64,000 nt of DNA from Mycobacterium adipatum (GCF_001644575.1 NZ_CP015596.1:2046001-2110000), one strand, 5' to 3'. Shown: positions 51,071-61,225, counted from the stretch's first letter. Made by a program: numbers and translations. The notes: a model not told the origin generated them from the letters alone.

Positions 51071-51663
51071 TGGTCGACGTCCCGGCCGAGGTGCGCGGCC
51101 GCCTGCAAGCGCACTTCACCGCGGCCGGTGTGCTCGGCGAGCCGGCCGAGGCGAATGTCACCTTCCTCGGTGCGGAGCGGATCTCCGTGCTGCGTTACGG
51201 TCCCGACGCTGAGGGCGTCAACCACTTTGTCTCACTGGGCTGTTCGCGCTACCCGATGGTGGATCCGACCGAGTTCGTCACCGACACCCAGCAGGGGCCC
51301 CGGGCCGAGGTGGTGGTGTCCCTGCGCCCGCCCAGTCCGGCGGGTCTGGCCCGCTCGATCGCGGTGCTGGCGGCCGCGCCGTCGGTGGAGGGGCTGGTGC
51401 TGGAGCCCGACGCGTTGATCGACCTGAGCGGTCCGCTGTTCGAGGGCGCGCCGTTCACCGCATTCCTGTTGGGCCCCAGCGATATCGAGGATGTCGCGTT
51501 GGCGGACCCGCTTTCGGACGTCAGGATTCTGCAGGCCACCCCGATCACCCCGACCGAGGCGGCCTGGGTGCGCCTCAAGGGCGCCGAGGCGATGCGCGAG
51601 GCGTGGCGCAGCGACGGGGTGGACGTGCTCGATGCGAACCGGCGCGCATCGCAGCCGTCCTAG
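51070..51663 (+). CDS. SUFU (suppressor of fused) domain protein
   Basis: 197 residues resembling bacterial suppressor-of-fused domain proteins: FVSLGCSRYPM, PRAEVVVSLRP, and a C-terminal LQATPITPTEAAWVRLKG. Bacterial SUFU proteins often function as immunity-like or protein-binding modules. GTG at 51070 shares a base with the sugC stop; a GTG three bases on would also work. It is absent at this place in M. tuberculosis, where sugC is followed by corA. Its role in trehalose uptake is unknown. Confidence 0.75.
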   Translation: MVDVPAEVRGRLQAHFTAAGVLGEPAEANVTFLGAERISVLRYGPDAEGVNHFVSLGCSRYPMVDPTEFVTDTQQGPRAEVVVSLRPPSPAGLARSIAVLAAAPSVEGLVLEPDALIDLSGPLFEGAPFTAFLLGPSDIEDVALADPLSDVRILQATPITPTEAAWVRLKGAEAMREAWRSDGVDVLDANRRASQPS

Positions 51664-51679
51664 ACCCCGCACCCCTGAT

Positions 51680-51742
51680 CGCCGAAACAGCATTCCAGAC
51701 GGGCGGCACTCGCACTTCTGCGTCTGGAATGCAATTTCGGCG
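51680..51742. terminator. Large inverted repeat between the SUFU gene and corA
   Basis: Arms 51680-51701 and 51721-51742 are 22 bp and pair with two mismatches, with a 19-base loop. It lies between two converging genes, so a bidirectional terminator is likely. The outer core CGCCGAAA/TTTCGGCG also occurs in the repeat at 24759-24813. Confidence 0.65.
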
Positions 51743-51751
51743 AGGGTGAGA

Positions 51752-52858
51752 TCAGAGCCAGTGGTTGTGCCGGAACGTCCGGTACAACAGCGTGCACACC
51801 GTGAGCATCACCAGCAGCACCGTCGGGTAGCCCCAGGTGGCCTTGAGCTCGGGCATGTGCTCGAAGTTCATGCCGTAGATGCCGGCCATCGCGGTCGGCA
51901 CCGCGGCGATGGCCACCCAGGCCGAAATCTTGCGCATATCGGTGTTCTGCTGCATGGAGACCTTGCCGACGGCGGCCTGCACCAACGAGCTGAGCACCTC
52001 GTCGTAGCCCTCGATGCGGTCGGCCGCCTTGATCGTGTGGTCGAGCACGTCGCGCATGTAGCGCCTGACCTCCTTGGAGATCAGGTCATTGTGATCGGTG
52101 GTGATGCGCTGCAGGTCGGTGGCCAGCGGGCTGACCGCCCGGCGGAGCTCGACCACCTCGCGCTTCATCAGATAGATGTGCTCGATCTCGGTGGCGCTGT
52201 TGGGGGAGAAGACGTTCTCCTCCATGGCGTCGATATCCGTCTCGACGAGGTCGGTGACGTCGAGGTAGTCGTCGACGACATGGTCGGCGATGGCGTGCAT
52301 GACGGCGTAGGGGCCCAGCTTGCAGCTCGTCGGGGTGGTGTCGATGTGCTTGCGCACCGTGGCGAGTCCACCGTGCTCGCCGTGGCGAACCGTGACCACG
52401 AAATCGGCGCCGACGAACACCATGATCTCGCCGGTCTCGACGATCTCGCGGGTCATGGCCACCGAGTCGTGCGCCACGTACTTGACCGTCTTGAGCACCA
52501 GGAACAGCGTGTCGTCGTAGCGTTCCAGCTTGGGGCGCTGGTGGGCGTGCACCGCGTCCTCGACGGCCAGCTCGTGCAGACCGAACACCTCGGCCACGGC
52601 CTCCATCTGATGCTGGTCGGGTTCGTGCAGGCCGATCCAGACGAATGCGCTGCCGCCGGCGGCCTCGATCTCGTGCACCTTGTTCAGCGCGGCCGCGTGG
52701 GTGTACTTGCCCGGTAACCGGGTTCCCTCGCAGTACACGCCGCAGTCGACCATCGCCTGCGAGACCGGCACGTGGATCCCGGAGGCGTCCGGAGCGGTGG
52801 CGACCCGGCGTCCCGCCGGCCTCAACATCGACGGTGGCAGGGGGCGGAAAGACGGCAT
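51752..52858 (-). CDS. corA: Magnesium/cobalt transporter CorA
   Basis: 368 residues: a large cytoplasmic N-terminal funnel, then two C-terminal helices with the selectivity motif GMN (IYGMNFEHMPEL). It is a pentameric Mg2+ channel. The ATG at 52858 has GGAGG five bases upstream and fits the length of Rv1239c (366); the frame begins at 52873. It converges on the SUFU gene. Confidence 0.93.
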   Translation of the reverse strand: MPSFRPLPPSMLRPAGRRVATAPDASGIHVPVSQAMVDCGVYCEGTRLPGKYTHAAALNKVHEIEAAGGSAFVWIGLHEPDQHQMEAVAEVFGLHELAVEDAVHAHQRPKLERYDDTLFLVLKTVKYVAHDSVAMTREIVETGEIMVFVGADFVVTVRHGEHGGLATVRKHIDTTPTSCKLGPYAVMHAIADHVVDDYLDVTDLVETDIDAMEENVFSPNSATEIEHIYLMKREVVELRRAVSPLATDLQRITTDHNDLISKEVRRYMRDVLDHTIKAADRIEGYDEVLSSLVQAAVGKVSMQQNTDMRKISAWVAIAAVPTAMAGIYGMNFEHMPELKATWGYPTVLLVMLTVCTLLYRTFRHNHWL

Positions 52859-52980
52859 CGCGACCTCCATCATCTGGGGGTACGAGGGCGTGCCCCGTGG
52901 CCGAATGTTACTCGTCAGTCACGTTTCCAACCTCTCACGCGCAGGGAACCGGTGCCTGTGAGTTCCTTGGGTGAAGTAAC

Positions 52981-54159
52981 GTGACGCCCGTGTCGGAATT
53001 GGTAAAGACCCCACAGGTTGTCATTGATGACGCGGAGATCTTCGCGGCCCACGAGGGTGGCAAACTCTCGGTCGAGCTGAAGGCACCGCTGGATACCCAG
53101 CGTGCGCTGTCCATCGCCTACACCCCGGGCGTCGCTCAGGTCAGCCGCGCCATCGCCGCTGATGTGACGCTGGCCAAGAAGTACACCTGGGCAAACCGCC
53201 TGGTGGCGGTGGTCAGCGATGGCAGCGCGGTGCTGGGACTCGGCGATATCGGTCCCGCGGCCTCGCTCCCGGTCATGGAGGGCAAGAGCGCGCTGTTCAA
53301 GACGTTCGGCGGACTGAACTCCATCCCGATCGTGCTGGATACCAAGGATCCCGACGAGATCGTCGAGACCCTGATCCGGCTGCGCCCGACCTTCGGTGCG
53401 GTGAACCTGGAGGACATCTCCGCGCCGCGCTGCTTCGAGATCGAGCGGCGCGTGATCGAGGCGCTGGACTGCCCGGTCATGCATGACGATCAGCACGGCA
53501 CCGCGATCGTGGTGCTCGCCGCGCTGTTGGGGGCGGTCAAGGTGCTCGAGCGCGAGATCCACGACCTGAAGGTCGTGGTGTCCGGTGCCGGCGCCGCCGG
53601 TGTCGCCTGCACCAACATCCTGCTCAACAGTGGGGTCACCGACATCGTCGTGCTGGACAGCAAGGGCATCGTCGAGAGCGGTCGCAGCGACCTGAACTCC
53701 TTCAAGGCCGAGCTGGCCCAGCGCACCAATCCGCGCGGGCTCACCGGCGGGGCGGCGGAGGCACTGCACGGTGCCGATGTGTTCCTCGGGGTGTCGGCAG
53801 GTTTGGTGCCCGAGCAGCTCATCGCGTCGATGGCGCCGGGCGGCATCGTGTTCGCGCTGTCGAACCCCGATCCCGAGATTCACCCCGATGCCGCGCGCAA
53901 GTACGCCGCGGTGGTGGCCACCGGGCGCAGCGACTTCCCGAACCAGATCAACAATGTGCTGGCCTTCCCCGGTGTGTTCCGGGGCGCGCTGGACGCCGGC
54001 GCTCGCCGTATCACCGAGGAGATGAAAGTCGCTGCCGCGCATGCGATCTTCTCGGTGGTCGGCGATGATCTCGCGGTCGACCACATCGTGCCCAGCGCGC
54101 TGGACCCGCGGGTGGGCCCCGCCGTCGCGGCCGCGGTCGCGGAAGCCTCCGGCGTCTGA
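52981..54159 (+). CDS. NAD(P)-dependent malic enzyme
   Basis: 392 residues. The malic enzyme N-terminal domain has LSIAYTPGVAQVSRAI with the catalytic Tyr, VSDGSAVLGLGDIGP, MHDDQHGTAIV with metal ligands, and a Rossmann domain (VVVSGAGAAGVACTNIL). It decarboxylates malate to pyruvate using NAD(P)+. This position in M. tuberculosis is next to mdh (Rv1240), a different enzyme. The GTG at 52981 may alternatively be the GTG at 52990. Confidence 0.9.
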   Translation: MTPVSELVKTPQVVIDDAEIFAAHEGGKLSVELKAPLDTQRALSIAYTPGVAQVSRAIAADVTLAKKYTWANRLVAVVSDGSAVLGLGDIGPAASLPVMEGKSALFKTFGGLNSIPIVLDTKDPDEIVETLIRLRPTFGAVNLEDISAPRCFEIERRVIEALDCPVMHDDQHGTAIVVLAALLGAVKVLEREIHDLKVVVSGAGAAGVACTNILLNSGVTDIVVLDSKGIVESGRSDLNSFKAELAQRTNPRGLTGGAAEALHGADVFLGVSAGLVPEQLIASMAPGGIVFALSNPDPEIHPDAARKYAAVVATGRSDFPNQINNVLAFPGVFRGALDAGARRITEEMKVAAAHAIFSVVGDDLAVDHIVPSALDPRVGPAVAAAVAEASGV

Positions 54160-54203
54160 TTCGGCCCGCAGGAGCGAAGCGGCCCGGGAACTTGCACAGC
54201 CAG

Positions 54204-55031
54204 ATGCGCCGGCTGGCGATCGCGCTCGTCGCGCTGCTGATCGCCGGGTGCGGTGGGCAGGCGCCACCGCCGCCGTCGGTGTCGGTCGGAGCCGACGGGC
54301 AGTCGACGCTGCTGGCGCATCTGTATGCCGCGGCGCTGCGCTACTACGGCAGTCCGGCGCATGTGCGGGACACGCCGGATCCGTTGGCGGCGCTGGATTC
54401 CGGCGCGGTCGACGTGGTGCCGTCGTTCACCGGCGACGTGCTGGCGCGCTTCGCCCCGGATGCGGCGGCACGGTCGGCAGCGCAGGTGTACCGCGCCATG
54501 ATCGGGGCCCTGCCGGAGGGGCTCGGTGCCGGTGACTACGCCGACGCCACCTCGGACAAGCCGGTTGTCGCGGTGACCGCAGAGACCGCCGCCAGCTGGG
54601 GGGTCGGTGACCTCAGCGCGCTGATCGGCCGCTGCGAATCGTTGAAACCAGGTGTGGTGCAAGGGGTTGCAGTGCCGGAGTCGTTCGGCACGTGTGTGCC
54701 GTCGGCGCCCGAGGAGTTCCCGGACGACGAGGTGTTGTGGGCGGCCCTGCGCAGCGGTGAGATCGACACCGCCTGGACGACGGCGGCGGCCCCCGATTTC
54801 CCGGCGGACCTGACCATGCTCTCGGACCGCACGGCACTGATCCGCGCCGAGAATGTGGTGCCCATTTTCCGCCGGAACACCTTGAGCCAGACACAGCTAC
54901 GGGCGGTCAACGAGCTCGCCGGTGTGCTCGACACCGATGCGTTGGCGCAGATGCGTGCCGAGGTGGCCGGCGGTGCCGAGCAGGGGGCGGTGGCCGGTGC
55001 CTGGCTGGACGCCCACCCGCTCGGCCGCTAG
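54204..55031 (+). CDS. lpqZ: LpqZ-like lipoprotein, glycine-betaine type solute-binding protein
   Basis: 275 residues from the ATG at 54204. The signal peptide ends with the lipobox LIAGC (Cys16), and the rest is an OpuAC-type substrate-binding domain (QSTLLAHLYAAALRYYG; ALDSGAVDVVPSFTGDVLARF). Such proteins bind quaternary amines, but no permease or ATPase genes are nearby, so this may be an orphan. A TTG at 54192 is an alternative start. Counterpart of Rv1244. Confidence 0.85.
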   Translation: MRRLAIALVALLIAGCGGQAPPPPSVSVGADGQSTLLAHLYAAALRYYGSPAHVRDTPDPLAALDSGAVDVVPSFTGDVLARFAPDAAARSAAQVYRAMIGALPEGLGAGDYADATSDKPVVAVTAETAASWGVGDLSALIGRCESLKPGVVQGVAVPESFGTCVPSAPEEFPDDEVLWAALRSGEIDTAWTTAAAPDFPADLTMLSDRTALIRAENVVPIFRRNTLSQTQLRAVNELAGVLDTDALAQMRAEVAGGAEQGAVAGAWLDAHPLGR

Positions 55032-55046
55032 AGCACGTCGGCACTA

Positions 55047-55871
55047 TTACTTCGGGATGAGCCCCTTGGCCACCGACGAGAACAGGCGCTGGTAGCCCGA
55101 ACCGGTGATTCGGATGATGACGTCGAGGACCTTGGCGTCGGCGCCGACGAGGACCCGGGCGCGGTCCTTGCGGACCGCCTCCAGGATGATCTTGGCGGCC
55201 TTCTCCGGGCTGGTCTTGGCGAGCTTGGTGTCGAAGGCCTTGGCCATCTCGGCGACGTCGATGCCTTCGGCGGCGGTGGCATTGCGGGCGATCGCGGTCT
55301 TGATGCCGCCCGGGTGCACGCAGGTCACCTTGACCGGGTGCTTGGCCAACGCCATCTCCTGACGCAGCGCCTCGGTGAATCCGCGCACGGCGAACTTCGC
55401 CGAGTTGTAGGCGGCCTGACCGGGCACCGAGAACAGCCCGAACACGCTGGAGACGTTGACGACATGCCCGTCGCCGGAGGCGATCAGGTGCGGCAGGAAG
55501 GACTTGGTGCCGTTGACGACGCCCCAGTAATCGACATCCATCACGCGCTCGATGTCCTTGTATGAGCTGACCTCGATATCGCCACTGAACGCGATACCGG
55601 CGTTGTTGTAGATCTGGTTGACCTTGCCGAAATGCTCCTTGACAGCGTCGGCGTACAGCTCGAAGGCCTCGCGCTCTGTCACGTCGAGACGGTCGGCCTT
55701 GACCGGGACACCGATCGCCTTGAGGCGTTCCTCGGTGACCGCCAGTCCCTCGGTGTCGACATCGCTGATCGCCACACTGGCGCCCGAGCGGCCGAGTTCG
55801 ACGGCCAGCGCCTGCCCGATACCCGATCCCGCCCCCGTGACGACGGCAACTTTCCCGGCGAAGCCCTCCAT
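55047..55871 (-). CDS. SDR family oxidoreductase, internal start (Rv1245c-like)
   Basis: 274 residues if translated from the ATG at 55871. Upstream lies AGGAG, eight bases from the ATG, in a stretch of lower GC (about 55872-55925) that could hold a promoter. The cofactor motif is TGAGSGIGQ, and SSVFGLFSVPGQAAYNSAK has the Ser, Tyr and Lys of the catalytic set. It reduces or oxidises an unknown carbonyl/alcohol. It is also the C-terminal part of the longer open frame 55047-56786. Length matches Rv1245c (276). Confidence 0.75.
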   Translation of the reverse strand: MEGFAGKVAVVTGAGSGIGQALAVELGRSGASVAISDVDTEGLAVTEERLKAIGVPVKADRLDVTEREAFELYADAVKEHFGKVNQIYNNAGIAFSGDIEVSSYKDIERVMDVDYWGVVNGTKSFLPHLIASGDGHVVNVSSVFGLFSVPGQAAYNSAKFAVRGFTEALRQEMALAKHPVKVTCVHPGGIKTAIARNATAAEGIDVAEMAKAFDTKLAKTSPEKAAKIILEAVRKDRARVLVGADAKVLDVIIRITGSGYQRLFSSVAKGLIPK

Positions 55872-56786
55872 GCACCCACTCCTGTCGTGACCAACTGTTG
55901 CTCGATTGTGTTCGACCTTAGCCGTTACCGGCGGTACCGACGCCGACCGGGTCGGCCCGTTGTCCACGAATGCGGTGACCAGGTCGGCGAACTCGTCGGG
56001 CCGCTCGATCTGCGGCATGTGCCCGGTGTCGGTGAACAGGTGGACCTGTGCGGCGGGGAAGTGCCGCCGGGCCGCCTCGAGGTGGGTCGCGGGCAGGATC
56101 CGGTCGCGGTCGCCCCAGATCAGCAGGGTGGGGCGGGGGTGCGCGGCCACGGACGCCAACAGTTCCGCGCGCCATTGCGGTCGAACCCCGCGGGTGGTGC
56201 CGAGATGATTGGCGATCTCCAGCAGGAACGTGCCGGTGTCGGGTTGTGCGGCGATCCGCAGCGCATGCGCGATGCGTTCGGGGGTGGCCAGTGCCGGATC
56301 GGCGAAGATCCGGCGTTCCATCAGCCGGGCGCCGGCGGCGGTGCTGTGCGTCGCGGCGTACCGCCCCAGACCGGGCAGGGACAACATGCGCAGCAGCGGG
56401 GTGACCTCGGCGCCGAAACCCGCGCTGTTGACCAGGGTCAGGCTGGCGACCCGGTCGGGGTGGGATGCCAGCAGCTGCATGGCGACCGCACCGCCGAGCG
56501 AATTGCCGATGACGTGGCAGGGCCGGGTCTCACCGAGTTCGGCCAGGATGCCCGCCACGCCGTCGGCCAGGGCCGCCAGGTCGGCGGGTCCGTCCCGGCG
56601 CGCCGAGAACCCGAAACCCGGCTGATCCGGCGCGATCACGTAGAAGCGCCGAGACAGTCGCTGCACCTGTTCGGACCAGTCCTCCAGGCTGCGGGAGATG
56701 CCGTGCAGCAAGAGCAGCGGCGTGCTCTCCCGATCACCTGCTGTCTGGACCCGGACGGCACGGTCATCGACAGTCAGCAGGCGCAT
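55047..56786 (-). CDS. Alpha/beta hydrolase fused in frame to an SDR (single open frame)
   Basis: 579 residues from the ATG at 56786. Residues 1-280 form an alpha/beta hydrolase with LLLLHGISRSLEDW, the nucleophile in GNSLGG and the histidine in DTGHMPQ. A 30-residue linker leads to an SDR domain (VVTGAGSGIGQALAVEL; Tyr/Lys in YNSAKFA). There is no stop between the two parts. This matches EphD-type hydrolase-SDR proteins in size, but the SDR also has its own ribosome-binding site and ATG (next entry), so it may be made separately. The hydrolase cannot end on its own in this frame. Confidence 0.6.
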   Translation of the reverse strand: MRLLTVDDRAVRVQTAGDRESTPLLLLHGISRSLEDWSEQVQRLSRRFYVIAPDQPGFGFSARRDGPADLAALADGVAGILAELGETRPCHVIGNSLGGAVAMQLLASHPDRVASLTLVNSAGFGAEVTPLLRMLSLPGLGRYAATHSTAAGARLMERRIFADPALATPERIAHALRIAAQPDTGTFLLEIANHLGTTRGVRPQWRAELLASVAAHPRPTLLIWGDRDRILPATHLEAARRHFPAAQVHLFTDTGHMPQIERPDEFADLVTAFVDNGPTRSASVPPVTAKVEHNRATVGHDRSGCMEGFAGKVAVVTGAGSGIGQALAVELGRSGASVAISDVDTEGLAVTEERLKAIGVPVKADRLDVTEREAFELYADAVKEHFGKVNQIYNNAGIAFSGDIEVSSYKDIERVMDVDYWGVVNGTKSFLPHLIASGDGHVVNVSSVFGLFSVPGQAAYNSAKFAVRGFTEALRQEMALAKHPVKVTCVHPGGIKTAIARNATAAEGIDVAEMAKAFDTKLAKTSPEKAAKIILEAVRKDRARVLVGADAKVLDVIIRITGSGYQRLFSSVAKGLIPK

Positions 56787-56909
56787 CCGACCATGATGTG
56801 ACAACCGTCTCGCGATGACCAGAGGCAGAACGCATCGTCTTGGTCCACTGATGGTGCGGTTTGTGCGCCGGGGTGTAACGATGCTCGCGCGCGCAGCGAT
56901 GCCCCCATC

Positions 56910-57257
56910 ATGATGCGTTTGCGATTCGCGGTTGCCGCCGGTGCCGTCCTGTCCGCCGGTCTGCTGGCCGCCGCCCCCGCCCAGGCCGATCCGGCCACCG
57001 ATTTCCTGAACACGCTGGACGGTTCGGGTCTGGGCACCATCAACCCGGCCGACGCCGTCTCGGCGGGCCAGTCGGTGTGCCCGATGTTGGCCGACGGAGG
57101 GCAGAACCTCGCCGATGTCGCCGGGCGGGTCTCGGAGACGATCGGGCGTCCGCTCGGCCCGGCCACCATGTTCACCGGCTTCGCCATCTCGGCGTTCTGC
57201 CCGGGCGCGGTCACCTCACTGGCCAACGGTGAGTCGCCGTTCCCCGGGCTGTTCTAG
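56910..57257 (+). CDS. DUF732-like small secreted protein
   Basis: 115 residues: a signal peptide (MMRLRFAVAAGAVLSAGLLAAA, cut after APAQA near residue 26), then a helical domain with two cysteines in SVCPMLADG and AFCPGAV, a pattern of the mycobacterial DUF732 family (DFLNTLDGSGLGTINPADAV). Function unknown. A strong palindrome after the stop (57271-57306) ends transcription. No clear ribosome-binding site. Confidence 0.83.
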   Translation: MMRLRFAVAAGAVLSAGLLAAAPAQADPATDFLNTLDGSGLGTINPADAVSAGQSVCPMLADGGQNLADVAGRVSETIGRPLGPATMFTGFAISAFCPGAVTSLANGESPFPGLF

Positions 57258-57270
57258 CCCCGATGTGAAG

Positions 57271-57306
57271 AAGGTCGCGGGAATCGTCGACGATTCCCGC
57301 GACCTT
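57271..57306. terminator. Perfect 36-bp palindrome, bidirectional terminator
   Basis: A fully self-complementary 36-bp stretch: 18-bp arms starting AAGGTCGCGGGAATCG, followed by TTT on the plus strand. It lies between the ends of the DUF732 gene and kgd, which converge. The strongest terminator-like hairpin in the window. Confidence 0.85.
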
Positions 57307-57322
57307 TTCACGTTGAGTGCCG

Positions 57323-60300
57323 TTACGGCGCGAACGCCTCGTCGATGATCTCCTGCTGCTCGACCGCGTGCACCTTCGACGAACCCGAGGACGGCGCAGA
57401 CATCGCACGCCGGGAGATGCGCTTGATCCCGGTCAGCTTCTCCGGCAGGAGTTCGGGCAGCGACAGCCCGAACGTCGGCCATGCGCCCTGGTTGGCCGGC
57501 TCCTCCTGGACCCAGAAGTACTGGGACACATTGGGATACTGGTCGAGTGTGGCGGCGAGCCGGCGCCGCGGCAGCGGGTAGAGCTGCTCGATGCGCACGA
57601 TGGCCACGTCGTCGCGCTTCTCCTTGGCCTTGCGGGCCACCAGCTCGTAGTAGATCTTGCCGCTGGTGAGCAGCACCCGCTTCACCGTGGACCGGTCACC
57701 GACGCCCTCCTCGTAGGTGGGCTCCTCGAGCACCGAGCGGAACTTGATCTCGGTGAAGTCCTTGACCTCGCTGACCGCAGCCTTGTTGCGCAGCATCGAC
57801 TTCGGGGTGAAGACGATCAGCGGCCGGTGGATGCCGTCGAGGGCGTGGCGGCGCAACAGGTGGAAGTAGTTCGCCGGGGTCGACGGCATTGCCACGGTCA
57901 TCGAGCCCTCGGCGCACACCTGCAGGAAACGCTCGATGCGGCCCGACGTGTGGTCGGGGCCCTGTCCCTCGTGGCCGTGCGGCAGCAGCAGCACCACGTC
58001 GGAGAGCTGGCCCCACTTGGCCTCGCCGGAGGAGATGAACTCGTCGATGATCGACTGTGCGCCGTTGACGAAGTCGCCGAACTGCGCTTCCCACAACACG
58101 ATTGCCTCGGGGTTGCCCACCGAGTAGCCGTATTCGAAGCCCACCGCCGCGAACTCCGAGAGCGCCGAGTCGTACACCATGAACCGGCCACCGGTCGGGT
58201 TGCCATCGGCATCCGCGGTCAGCAGGTCCAGCGGGGTGAACTCGGCGCCGGTCTTGCGGTCGATGATCACCGCGTGACGCTGGGTGAACGTGCCACGGCG
58301 GACATCTTGGCCGGTGAATCGAACCGTCTTGCCTTCGGCGACAAGCGAACCGAGGGCCAGCAGCTCGCCGAACGCCCAATCCACCTTGCCCTCGTAGGCC
58401 ATCTCGCGGCGCTTCTCCAGTACCGGCTGCACCCGCGGATGGACGTTGAAGCCCTGCGGTGCGGCCAGATGCGCGTCACCGATGCGGGCCAGCACCGCCT
58501 TGTCGACGGCGGTGTTCAGCCCCTTCGGGGTCTGCTGGTCGGACTCGACCGATTCGCTGGGTTCGATCTCGTGCTTCTCCAGCTCGCGGACCTCGTTGAA
58601 CACCCGCTCCAGTTGGCCCTGGTAGTCGCGCAGCGCGTCCTCGGCCTCCTTCATCGAGATGTCCCCGCGGCCGATCAGCGCCTCGGTGTAGGTCTTGCGG
58701 ACACCGCGCTTGGTGTCGATCACGTCGTACATGCCGGGCTGCGTCATCGACGGGTCATCACCCTCGTTGTGCCCGCGGCGGCGGTAGCACAGCATGTCGA
58801 TGACGACGTCCTTCTTGAACTGCTGCCGGAAGTCCATGGCCAGCTTGGCCACCCAGACGCACGCCTCGGGATCGTCACCGTTGACGTGGAAGATCGGTGC
58901 GCCGACCATCTTCGCGACGTCGGTGCAGTACTCGCTGGAGCGCGAGTCGTGCGGCGAGGTGGTGAAGCCGATCTGGTTGTTGACGATGATGTGGATGGTT
59001 CCACCGGTGCGGTACCCGCGCAGCAGCGCCAGGTTCAGCGTCTCCGCGACCACGCCCTGACCGGCGAAGGCGGCGTCACCGTGCAGCATCATCGGCACCA
59101 CCGAGAACGCCTCGTGCTCCTCGGGGGAGCCGAAGTCGATCAGGTCCTGCTTGGCGCGGACCAGACCCTCCAGCACCGGGTCGACGGCCTCCAGGTGGCT
59201 CGGGTTGGCGACCAGCGACACCGCAATATCGTTGTCCCCGAACATCTGCAGGTAGGTGCCGGTGGCGCCGAGGTGGTACTTCACGTCGCCGGAGCCGTGG
59301 GCTTGGCTCGGGTTCAGGTTGCCCTCGAACTCGCTGAAGATCTGGCTGTAGGGCTTGCCGACGATATTGGCCAGCACGTTGAGCCGGCCGCGGTGCGGCA
59401 TGCCGATGACGACCTCGTCGAGTCCGTGCTCGGCGGCCTGGTCGATCGCGGCGTCCATCATCGGGATGACGGTCTCCGCGCCCTCCAGTGAGAAGCGCTT
59501 CTGCCCGACGTACTTGGTCTGCAGGAAGGTCTCGAAGGCCTCGGCCGCGTTGAGCTTGCTCAGGATGTACTTCTGCTCGGCGACGGTCGGCTTGGCGTGC
59601 TTGGTCTCGACCCGTTCCTGGATCCAGCGCTGCTGCTCGGGTTCGAGGATGTGGGTGTATTCCACACCGGCGTGCCGGCAATAGGCGTCGCGCAGCACCG
59701 AGAGCACATCGCGCAGCTTCTTGTACTCGGCGCCGGCGAAACCGTCGACCTTGAATTCGCGATCCAGATCCCACAACGTCAGGCCGTGGGTCAGCACGTC
59801 GAGGTCGGGATGGCTGCGGAAACGGGTCTTGTCGAGGCGCAGCGGATCGATATCGGCCATCAGGTGACCGCGGTTGCGGTAGGCCGCGATCAGCTCGATG
59901 ATCCGGGCGTTCTTGTCGAAGATCGAGTCCGGGTTGTCGATGCGCCAGCGCACCGGCTCATACGGGATCCCCAGCTCCATGAAGATCTCGTCGTAGAACT
60001 CGTCGTCGAGCAGCAGGGTGTGGATCGTGCGCAGGAAGTCGCCGGACTCCGCGCCCTGGATGATGCGGTGGTCATAGGTCGACGTCAGGGTGATCAGCTT
60101 GCCGACACCGAGCTCGGCGATGCGTTCCTCGCTGGCCCCCTGGAACTCGGCCGGGTACTCCATGGCGCCGGCGCCGATGATGGCGCCCTGGCCGCGCATC
60201 AGGCGCGGCACCGAGTGCACGGTGCCGATGGTGCCCGGGTTGGTCAGCGAGATGGTCACACCGCCGAAGTCCTCGGCGGTCAGCTTGCCGTCGCGCGCAC

Positions 60301-61084
60301 GCCGGACGATGTCCTCGTAGGCGGCGATGAACTGTCCGAACTTCATGGTCTCGCAACGCTTGATGGCCGCCACGACCAGCGTGCGGTTACCGTCCTTGCC
60401 GGGCAGGTCGATCGCGAGGCCCAGATTCGTGTGCGCCGGTGTGACGACATTCGGCTTGCCGTCGACCTCGGCGAAATGCCGATTCATGTTCGGGAACTTC
60501 TTGACCGCCTGCACGATGGCGTAGCCGAGCAGGTGGGTGAAGCTGATCTTGCCGCCGCGGGTGCGCTTGAGGTGGTTGTTGATGACCACGCGGTTGTCGA
60601 TCATCGCCTTGGCCGGGATGGCCCGCACGCTGGTGGCGGTGGGCACCTCCAGCGAGGCGTTCATGTTCTTCACGACGGCGGCCGACGCCCCGCGCAGCAC
60701 GGTGTTCTCGTCGGCGTCGGCGGCGGGGGACTTGGTGGCCGGCTCGGACTTGGGGGCGTCCTTGGGTGCCGACTTGGGGGCAGCCTTCGGTGCGGACGTG
60801 GGCGCGGCCGCCGTCTCGCTCTTCGGCGCGAGCTTGCTGTCCGGCTTTGCCGGGGCCGGCTCCGCGGGTGCAGCCTTCGCAGCGGGGGCCGGCGAAGCGG
60901 GTGCCGACGTCTTTGCCGGGGCGGGCTCAGATCTCTGGGCCGGTGCGTCGATCGGCTCGGGGGCGTAGTCCACCAGGAACTCGTGCCAGCTGGGATCCAC
61001 CGACGAAGGATCTTCGCGGAATTTGCGATACATCTCTTCGACGAGCCACTCGTTCTGTCCAAAAGGTGATGGTGAACTGCTCAC
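57323..61084 (-). CDS. kgd: Multifunctional 2-oxoglutarate metabolism enzyme Kgd (SucA)
   Basis: 1253 residues. After an E1 N-terminal segment (1-40) comes an Ala/Pro/Lys-rich linker (45-125), an E2-like acyltransferase domain with His339 ([17 protein letters not shown]), and a ThDP-dependent E1 domain ([27 protein letters not shown]). It decarboxylates 2-oxoglutarate and either succinylates the dihydrolipoyl carrier (the KDH complex) or makes 2-hydroxy-3-oxoadipate; GarA inhibits it. No lipoyl domain is present. Slightly longer than Rv1248c (1231), mainly in the linker. Confidence 0.95.
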   Translation of the reverse strand: MSSSPSPFGQNEWLVEEMYRKFREDPSSVDPSWHEFLVDYAPEPIDAPAQRSEPAPAKTSAPASPAPAAKAAPAEPAPAKPDSKLAPKSETAAAPTSAPKAAPKSAPKDAPKSEPATKSPAADADENTVLRGASAAVVKNMNASLEVPTATSVRAIPAKAMIDNRVVINNHLKRTRGGKISFTHLLGYAIVQAVKKFPNMNRHFAEVDGKPNVVTPAHTNLGLAIDLPGKDGNRTLVVAAIKRCETMKFGQFIAAYEDIVRRARDGKLTAEDFGGVTISLTNPGTIGTVHSVPRLMRGQGAIIGAGAMEYPAEFQGASEERIAELGVGKLITLTSTYDHRIIQGAESGDFLRTIHTLLLDDEFYDEIFMELGIPYEPVRWRIDNPDSIFDKNARIIELIAAYRNRGHLMADIDPLRLDKTRFRSHPDLDVLTHGLTLWDLDREFKVDGFAGAEYKKLRDVLSVLRDAYCRHAGVEYTHILEPEQQRWIQERVETKHAKPTVAEQKYILSKLNAAEAFETFLQTKYVGQKRFSLEGAETVIPMMDAAIDQAAEHGLDEVVIGMPHRGRLNVLANIVGKPYSQIFSEFEGNLNPSQAHGSGDVKYHLGATGTYLQMFGDNDIAVSLVANPSHLEAVDPVLEGLVRAKQDLIDFGSPEEHEAFSVVPMMLHGDAAFAGQGVVAETLNLALLRGYRTGGTIHIIVNNQIGFTTSPHDSRSSEYCTDVAKMVGAPIFHVNGDDPEACVWVAKLAMDFRQQFKKDVVIDMLCYRRRGHNEGDDPSMTQPGMYDVIDTKRGVRKTYTEALIGRGDISMKEAEDALRDYQGQLERVFNEVRELEKHEIEPSESVESDQQTPKGLNTAVDKAVLARIGDAHLAAPQGFNVHPRVQPVLEKRREMAYEGKVDWAFGELLALGSLVAEGKTVRFTGQDVRRGTFTQRHAVIIDRKTGAEFTPLDLLTADADGNPTGGRFMVYDSALSEFAAVGFEYGYSVGNPEAIVLWEAQFGDFVNGAQSIIDEFISSGEAKWGQLSDVVLLLPHGHEGQGPDHTSGRIERFLQVCAEGSMTVAMPSTPANYFHLLRRHALDGIHRPLIVFTPKSMLRNKAAVSEVKDFTEIKFRSVLEEPTYEEGVGDRSTVKRVLLTSGKIYYELVARKAKEKRDDVAIVRIEQLYPLPRRRLAATLDQYPNVSQYFWVQEEPANQGAWPTFGLSLPELLPEKLTGIKRISRRAMSAPSSGSSKVHAVEQQEIIDEAFAP

Positions 61085-61225
61085 AGCAGCGTTTCGCCCC
61101 GATTCCGTCTGTCCCGGCGGGCACCGTCCGGCGTCGCCCGCCCGCTGATTTTTCTGCGGCTTCCCGCATTTGGCCGACTAAAGGCTACGCCTCAGAACAC
61201 ACCCCCACCACGAGAGTGTTACTTG

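Noticed and set aside
57317..59491. 724-codon open frame on the plus strand inside kgd
   Set aside because: Antisense to the kgd gene, whose reading is certain; the translation is low-complexity His/Arg/Gly-rich with no domain, as expected from a high-GC shadow.
59597..61069. 490-codon plus-strand frame antisense to the first half of kgd
   Set aside because: A shadow frame; the Gly/Arg-rich end mirrors the Ala/Pro linker of Kgd.
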